Below, in pieces: positions 5,554 through 9,872 of a stretch of DNA of 9,872 bases. Each line of letters opens with the position of its first letter. Position 1 is the first letter of the stretch. The translations under genes were made by a program, and so were the position numbers. Origin of the DNA: Acidobacteriaceae bacterium (GTDB taxonomy: Bacteria; Acidobacteriota; Terriglobia; Terriglobales; SbA1); contig JAFAGX010000053.1 in assembly GCA_019237515.1 (NCBI GenBank), forward strand, positions 1-9,872. Direction: 5' to 3'. The notes below the pieces were generated by a model that was not told the origin of the DNA, ran no database searches, and saw only the letters and a list, made by a program, of their open reading frames with translations.

Positions 5554-6726
5554 ATGCACGCGGCAATGCCGCTCCCGGGAGGAACCACGAGAAAGAACCG
5601 GGCCACTCTCGCATTTCTGCTCGCGTTTTCGAGCGTTTTTTCGAGAACGACATCCGCTCAAACCCGTACGGCCTTTCTTGACGAACCAGATGTTCCTCCT
5701 AATTTCACCCTCGATGTTGAAACTGGAACTCGCCTGCGTCCTCAACTCCTGTCACAGAGCCTGCCTGCAACAGGACGTTACACAGTCGGCGGCAGCGTCT
5801 TTAAAGAACTCATTCAGAAACCCCCAGCATTCGGCACAAGATTCGCTTGGGAGCTGCGCATCATTAATAATCATCAGCTCAACGCATACGCCTCGCCCGA
5901 AGGAACAATCTACGTGGAAGGCGGGCTCGCGCAACTGGCAGGTCAGAGTACAGGGTTATGGGCGGCGATCTTGTCGCACGAAATCACGCACATCGTCCGG
6001 CGAGACTGGGCCCGCCGCTATCTTTATCAGAAATCGATGGAGCGTGACAGTACTCCGACAATCGTTCTCGGCGATCCCGGACTTCCCTTCGCGTCCTGGT
6101 CAGATTCCCAAAGAGCTTCCGAAGATCTGGCGCGCTTCTGTCGAAAGCTTGAGCTCGAAGCCGACCGCGAGAGCCTCATGCTGATGGCCCGCGCAGGATA
6201 CCATCCCCATTTTGTGCCGGCACTTCATCATTTACTGCACGTAAATGGCTCCGGCACCGCCCATGCGTCTCTTTACGCGATGCACCCCTGCTGGGAAGAG
6301 CGTGACCGCGAGTTGATGCGAGCCTACGTCAGCGCCAGCATAGAGTTCGAGCACCTCTGGCCGCGATGGTATGCCTCGCCGGGCGGGAATCCTCCCATTG
6401 TCATCTTTGTTGCCAAGCCAACGGCAAAAAGAACCAGCAGCAAAGAGTGGGAAATTCAGATTCCGATGCGCTGCGAAAACCTGGTCGGTGCGGTCGAGGT
6501 CGTGTTGCGAGTGTCGAGCTTGGCAAATGCGTGGCACACAATCGATGAGCCAGCCCGTGAACTACGGCAACTGACGGGTTGTACATCACAGTTAACCACC
6601 ATTACTTTTATTCTCCCCGCTGTTCCCGATCAGGGTAAGGCCATTGCACATCGAGCCGACGTTTCGGTTTTTGACGCTTGGGGCGCTCCGCTCGCGCGTG
6701 TCGAATTGCCCAAGCTTTCGCGCTAG
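5554..6726 (+). CDS. Secreted M48-family zinc metalloprotease
   Basis: The 390-residue protein carries the zinc-protease motif HEITH at 142-146, with Glu143 as catalytic base. A downstream ELEADRES at 200-207 supplies the third zinc ligand, Glu200; this EX-EAD pattern is typical of M48 (BepA/Ste24/HtpX) enzymes. A signal peptide (Arg/Lys 13-16, hydrophobic 18-30, cleavage after TSA at about 35) sends it to the periplasm. BepA-like members clip or help assemble outer-membrane proteins there. Instead of the TPR repeats of BepA it has about 120 C-terminal residues (270-390) that look beta-rich and that I cannot assign. The start is uncertain: ATG at 5554 has a weak GGGGCG about five bases upstream, and ATG at 5566 is also possible. 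It is a single gene, convergent with the respiratory operon. The substrate is unknown. Confidence 0.85.
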   Translation: MHAAMPLPGGTTRKNRATLAFLLAFSSVFSRTTSAQTRTAFLDEPDVPPNFTLDVETGTRLRPQLLSQSLPATGRYTVGGSVFKELIQKPPAFGTRFAWELRIINNHQLNAYASPEGTIYVEGGLAQLAGQSTGLWAAILSHEITHIVRRDWARRYLYQKSMERDSTPTIVLGDPGLPFASWSDSQRASEDLARFCRKLELEADRESLMLMARAGYHPHFVPALHHLLHVNGSGTAHASLYAMHPCWEERDRELMRAYVSASIEFEHLWPRWYASPGGNPPIVIFVAKPTAKRTSSKEWEIQIPMRCENLVGAVEVVLRVSSLANAWHTIDEPARELRQLTGCTSQLTTITFILPAVPDQGKAIAHRADVSVFDAWGAPLARVELPKLSR

Positions 6727-6782
6727 CTAGCTTCTTCGGCGCACGCTGCGTGTCATCGCTAAACGTGGTGCATGGCTTGATT

Positions 6783-7334
6783 TCAGCTGATTGAAGATGC
6801 CGGGCTCACTTTGGCTGGAAATTTCAGATCAATCTTCTGCCACGCCGCGAAGAGCACAAGGCCGACCCCGATCCCTATCGAAACCTCGAAGAATCTGCGG
6901 AGCGCCACAGACCCGCCGCTTGCAGACCGAGGCACAAGCGTGACGATCACGAGAGTGATATTGGCATATCGAAACGCACTTCTCTCGATGTGAAGTGCAA
7001 CGCACAGCAATCCAACCAGGACGATAGCCGCTCCTAACGCCCAGACGTTTGTGTGGAAGTAAATGTCAGCGAGCCCTCCAACGGCTGCGCCGATCGCTGT
7101 TCCTACGACATATTGGACGGCAATGGGGAATGCGGCCCTCAGCGTCAGTTGAGTAACTATCAGGGCCGACATTGGCGCCCAGTAGGCTTCCGGCAGATGG
7201 AACAGGCGCGCGATAGCATAAGACGTTACTGCAGCAAATGCGCTGAAGACCACATGCGAAATCGATGGCGGATCGCGCCTGGCAATCACCCATTCGCGGA
7301 ACTGCTCACTTATGAGACGGTTGTCGACCATCAC
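6783..7334 (-). CDS. Half-size FUSC-family-like inner-membrane protein
   Basis: The 183-residue protein has about five to six hydrophobic segments (roughly 26-45, 51-63, 68-90, 97-114, 121-134, 149-166). The segment LPEAYWAPMSALIVTQ resembles the first helices of fusaric-acid-resistance (FUSC/aromatic acid exporter) proteins, and the RRFFEVSIGIGVGL end resembles the close of that membrane domain. Usual family members are 350-700 residues with a cytoplasmic domain; this one is only the membrane module. A transport role is therefore inference. It starts at GTG 7334, directly followed by an ATG at 7331. AAAGGAT in front is the ribosome-binding site and overlaps the TAA of ctaB, so the two genes are probably co-translated. 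It is the last gene of the operon, 56 bases from the convergent protease gene, with no clear terminator between. Confidence 0.75.
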   Translation of the reverse strand: MMVDNRLISEQFREWVIARRDPPSISHVVFSAFAAVTSYAIARLFHLPEAYWAPMSALIVTQLTLRAAFPIAVQYVVGTAIGAAVGGLADIYFHTNVWALGAAIVLVGLLCVALHIERSAFRYANITLVIVTLVPRSASGGSVALRRFFEVSIGIGVGLVLFAAWQKIDLKFPAKVSPASSIS

Positions 7335-7343
7335 CGTAATCCT

Positions 7344-8270
7344 TTAGCCGCGTGCAAGCAGCATCAGCAAGAATAACGCGGGAAGGTAAAGGATGGATGC
7401 AACAAGAAGACGTCGTGCGGCAGAGTTCGACCTGTGAACTACGAACTTTGCTCCGCAGTAGAAGAATCCCACGCTGAGGAGTAAGGCTCCGACCCAATAA
7501 AATTTCGCTTCCCCCATCACGCCGGGCAGGAGACTTACTGGCAACAGCGCTAACAGCGGCAACACCGTTTGCAGATGAACGAAACGGGCCCGCATGGAGG
7601 GACCAGGAGGCAGCACCAGGTAGCCTGCGCGGGCGTAATCCTCGCGGTACATCCAGGCAATGGCCATGAAGTGCGGAAATTGCCAGAGAAAAAGGATTGC
7701 GTAGAGTGTCCATGCCTGGAAGTTCAGCTTCCCGGAAGCTGCGGCCCATCCGATCAGAGGAGGCATGGCCCCCGGAAAAGCGCCGACCAGGGTGCACAGT
7801 GGCGACTTTCGCTTGAGCGGAGTGTAAAGGAACAGATAAGACAGTAGCGTGGCCATCGCGAGAAGGCTCGCAAGAACATTAACCGCGACCGCAAGATAGA
7901 CACTCCCGATAACCGACAATGCGATCCCGAACCAGAGGACGGCAGCTGGTTTGAGCCGGCCGGCGGCCAGCGGCCGTCGAGAAGTTCTGCGCATTTGCGC
8001 ATCGAAGCGGCGCTCAAGATATTGGTTCAGGGTGCCAGTGCCGCTGGCTACCAACAATGTACCGAGCAGCGCATTGATTGACAGCCGGATTGGGAAGTCC
8101 CGCCATCCCTCCGGACGAGCCAAATAAAACCCGGCGAAGGTTGTGATCACGATCAGAAAATTGACTTCCGGCTTAGTAAGCGCCCAATAATCGGAGAATA
8201 CATTTGAAAGCGCGGCGCGAGCAGGCAGTGCAGGTGACACAGAAGCCGTCGCGAATGACCTCGCAGCCAC
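7344..8270 (-). CDS. ctaB: Protoheme IX farnesyltransferase (heme O synthase)
   Basis: CtaB (CyoE) attaches a farnesyl group to protoheme IX, giving the heme O used directly or via heme A by heme-copper oxidases. It is an inner-membrane UbiA-type prenyltransferase. The 308-residue protein shows the first Asp-rich motif as NQYLERRFDAQMRRTSRRPL (82-101). It also has YTPLKR at 149-154, the FPGAMPPLIGW segment at 165-175 and the second motif YREDYARAGYLVLP at 208-221. About eight to nine hydrophobic helices fill the rest. The start is a GTG at 8270, two bases after the ctaG stop, with GGAGG ten bases upstream inside ctaG; translation is probably coupled. Residues 1-25 are an Ala/Ser-rich tail of unknown use, and a slightly later start cannot be excluded. 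Confidence 0.95.
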   Translation of the reverse strand: MAARSFATASVSPALPARAALSNVFSDYWALTKPEVNFLIVITTFAGFYLARPEGWRDFPIRLSINALLGTLLVASGTGTLNQYLERRFDAQMRRTSRRPLAAGRLKPAAVLWFGIALSVIGSVYLAVAVNVLASLLAMATLLSYLFLYTPLKRKSPLCTLVGAFPGAMPPLIGWAAASGKLNFQAWTLYAILFLWQFPHFMAIAWMYREDYARAGYLVLPPGPSMRARFVHLQTVLPLLALLPVSLLPGVMGEAKFYWVGALLLSVGFFYCGAKFVVHRSNSAARRLLVASILYLPALFLLMLLARG

Positions 8271-8272
8271 GG

Positions 8273-9148
8273 TCAGAAAGCCTCCAGCTTGTGTTGAACA
8301 TTTCGCTGCGCGGGTATGACATACATATCTGCATACGCGAATTCATGGTCGCGAGAATTCTGCCTGGACAGCAGCCGCATGGATAAGGTCGTCCCGGCCA
8401 CCAGGTACACTAGAGTGACGCAGGTCCACATCAACGCAGCCGCACATTGCTGATCTCCGAGCGCATCCAAGCCGAACAAGCGTGATGAGGACAAGTACCC
8501 CGTATAAATCACGCGGTCGCAAAAAACCAGAAACCCGGAAAGGACGTCGCATGGCACCGTAGCAAAAAACAGATACAGGATCATCGACAGCTCCGGCCTC
8601 AAGGCGCTCGGCCAAGGCTGAATCACTGGCCACCAAAACAAGAGTCCGCTCACCAGAAATGATGATTGCTCGACAAAATGCCATTCCGCCGAGCGCATGC
8701 CCAGCGCAAAGATTGCGGGAATGTGCCACAGGAGTAACGCTGCAGCCGCTGCAAGCCAGCAAACCTCGGGCCTTGCCAGCGCTTTTCCGATCTGTTGTAG
8801 GGCGGATATTCTTGTCCGCCAGATCGCGATCGGGAATGCCCACGCAACACAACGCATGGGTTCTCCTAACCAGATCAGCGGAGGAGCCACAGTCATCAGC
8901 AGCAAATGCTTCAGCATGTGTGCGGTCAGAAGTTCGTGATCGAGTGAGGAAAAAGGAGAAGCGAGGGCCGCCCAAATCAGGAACAGACCCAGAAGAAAAC
9001 TGCAGGCACGCCAAGCTGCAATGCGGATCAACCGCTCAGATCGAAGAGAAACCCATCCGCGAAGGTAGATGAAAGCCAAGATCACGAGCGTCCCGGTGAG
9101 CAAGACCGGCCCACCCGATCCCAAGGCACCGTGATGGAGATGTGGCAT
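8273..9148 (-). CDS. ctaG: Cytochrome c oxidase assembly protein, caa3-type CtaG family
   Basis: Members of this family (caa3_CtaG) help assemble the copper centres of caa3-type cytochrome oxidase; they are unrelated to the CtaG/Cox11 proteins of mitochondria. The 291-residue membrane protein has about seven hydrophobic helices. Conserved positions seen are His77 and His81 in TAHMLKHLLLMTVAPP, WHIP at 141-144, His157 in EWHFVEQSSFLVSGLLFWWP, and DQQ at 232-234 followed by MW at 240-241. The histidines are the probable copper ligands. The N-terminus begins with a His-rich HLHH. The ATG at 9148 follows AGGAG at 9157-9161. The gene sits 12 bases after the cytochrome gene and two before ctaB, as expected of an oxidase assembly cluster; the oxidase subunits are not in the window. 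Confidence 0.93.
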   Translation of the reverse strand: MPHLHHGALGSGGPVLLTGTLVILAFIYLRGWVSLRSERLIRIAAWRACSFLLGLFLIWAALASPFSSLDHELLTAHMLKHLLLMTVAPPLIWLGEPMRCVAWAFPIAIWRTRISALQQIGKALARPEVCWLAAAAALLLWHIPAIFALGMRSAEWHFVEQSSFLVSGLLFWWPVIQPWPSALRPELSMILYLFFATVPCDVLSGFLVFCDRVIYTGYLSSSRLFGLDALGDQQCAAALMWTCVTLVYLVAGTTLSMRLLSRQNSRDHEFAYADMYVIPAQRNVQHKLEAF

Positions 9149-9160
9149 GAAACCTTTCTC

Positions 9161-9872
9161 CTAGGGCTTCGAACCAGACTGCTGTTCGTCTTTGAGGGCG
9201 AGATCGCGCGAGGCATCGCGGGCTGGCGCTTGTCCCTTCGGATGCAGCGTCTCGAGAAAAGCTACGAGTGCGGTTGTTTCCGCGGGACTCAAGTTCTTGC
9301 CGTAGGCCGGCATGTTGCCGCCTCCTTGGATCACCTGACGGATAAGCTGATCTTGGGTGAGGCGTACGGCCACGCTGTCGAGCGCAGGACCTCGTTGTCC
9401 GCCACTTTCGCCGAGCGAGTGACAGTTGCGGCACTGCTTGACCTGAAATACCAGAGCTCCCTGCCGCTCCAGTGCGGTCGTGCCATTGATGAACTTAACC
9501 GGCACTGGATCACCGCTCCACGAGTTCATGTGCGGGCTCCAGGGTGTGAAGCCCGCGAGATGAGTAAATGTCCCGAGCGTGATCGCGATCAACGCTACGG
9601 TCAAAACTGCAATCGGCCGACGTTTCCAACTCTTTTCCCCTTCCCCGGAAAGAAATGGAAGCAGAAGCAGCCCGGCAATCACCACCACTGGCCCGATCAG
9701 AAGTACCGGGGTTTCGAGCGACGGCGGGAGCAGCGAGAGCAACGCGTACAGCCACAGGAAGAAAAAGTCGGGTTTGGGCACAGTCTGAATGATCGTCGGA
9801 TCCGGCTGGCCCGATGGTCCGAACGGGCCGAAAAACAGCGCGCAAGCCGCCACGGCCAACAGCACAGCCGCC
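9161..9872 (-). CDS. Cytochrome b C-terminal domain fused to cytochrome c (cut by window edge)
   Basis: The visible 236 residues join two modules. The first (1-105) is the C-terminal part of a bc1/b6f-type cytochrome b with four hydrophobic segments. It includes the Qo-site region, where the usual PEWY is replaced by PDFF at 34-37. The second (about 130-212) is a class I cytochrome c: CRNCH at 147-151 binds heme covalently, and Met187 in GGGNMPAYG is the likely sixth ligand. It ends in a short charged tail. Such a subunit passes electrons from quinol oxidation to a downstream oxidase, with the heme c facing the periplasm. The frame is open to the right edge, so the start, and perhaps more of cytochrome b, lies outside. 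It leads a tight operon with ctaG and ctaB, consistent with aerobic respiration. The fusion itself is seen; the pairing with a particular oxidase is inferred. Confidence 0.92.
   Translation of the reverse strand, partial: AAVLLAVAACALFFGPFGPSGQPDPTIIQTVPKPDFFFLWLYALLSLLPPSLETPVLLIGPVVVIAGLLLLPFLSGEGEKSWKRRPIAVLTVALIAITLGTFTHLAGFTPWSPHMNSWSGDPVPVKFINGTTALERQGALVFQVKQCRNCHSLGESGGQRGPALDSVAVRLTQDQLIRQVIQGGGNMPAYGKNLSPAETTALVAFLETLHPKGQAPARDASRDLALKDEQQSGSKP

Noticed and set aside
6727..6782. Possible bidirectional terminator between the protease and FUSC-like genes
   Set aside because: There is a GCTAGCTAGC palindrome and a CACGC-T-GCGTG symmetry, but neither gives a usable loop followed by a T-run.
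8343..9014. A 223-codon minus-strand frame within ctaG
   Set aside because: It is an alternative frame of ctaG on the same strand; ctaG has the conserved histidines and the right operon spacing.

Overview
The window looks like a chromosomal stretch from an Acidobacteriota bacterium (class Terriglobia or similar). This is an inference from protein style: a serine/threonine kinase of the type abundant in that phylum, a small PEP-CTERM protein, a coiled-coil outer-membrane porin, a lone PstS lipoprotein and a cytochrome b/c - CtaG - CtaB respiratory operon. Base composition is moderately GC-rich. I see no rRNA, tRNA, CRISPR array, insertion sequence or phage gene.

Layout. (1) 1-716, minus: the N-terminal kinase lobe and most of the catalytic lobe of a Ser/Thr protein kinase, cut by the left edge. 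A sigma70-like promoter sits so close to its ATG that the mRNA would be nearly leaderless. (2) 1025-1441, plus: a small exported PEP-CTERM protein, followed by a probable intrinsic terminator. (3) 1781-3733, plus: a large porin with an N-terminal coiled coil. (4) 3793-3975, minus: a small Cys/His protein, probably zinc-binding. (5) 4283-5389, plus: the phosphate-binding lipoprotein PstS, followed by a strong hairpin; pstC, pstA and pstB are not next to it. (6) 5554-6726, plus: a secreted M48-type zinc metalloprotease. (7) 9872 to 6783, minus: a tight four-gene run consisting of a cytochrome b C-terminal part fused to cytochrome c (cut by the right edge), CtaG, CtaB and a half-size FUSC-like membrane protein.

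How the parts fit. The right-hand operon serves aerobic respiration: quinol oxidation and cytochrome c, copper delivery to cytochrome oxidase, and heme O synthesis. The middle region (porin, small Cys/His protein, PstS) may be a phosphate-uptake neighbourhood. The best evidence is a pair of 7-4-7 bp direct repeats with an 11-bp period, one before pstS and one before the divergent small gene. Each is oriented towards its own gene and both have the geometry of a PhoB-type box. This possible Pho regulon with a TTTAACG-type box, taking in an uncharacterised small zinc-type protein, is the most interesting observation in the window. The rest is mostly ordinary chromosomal content.
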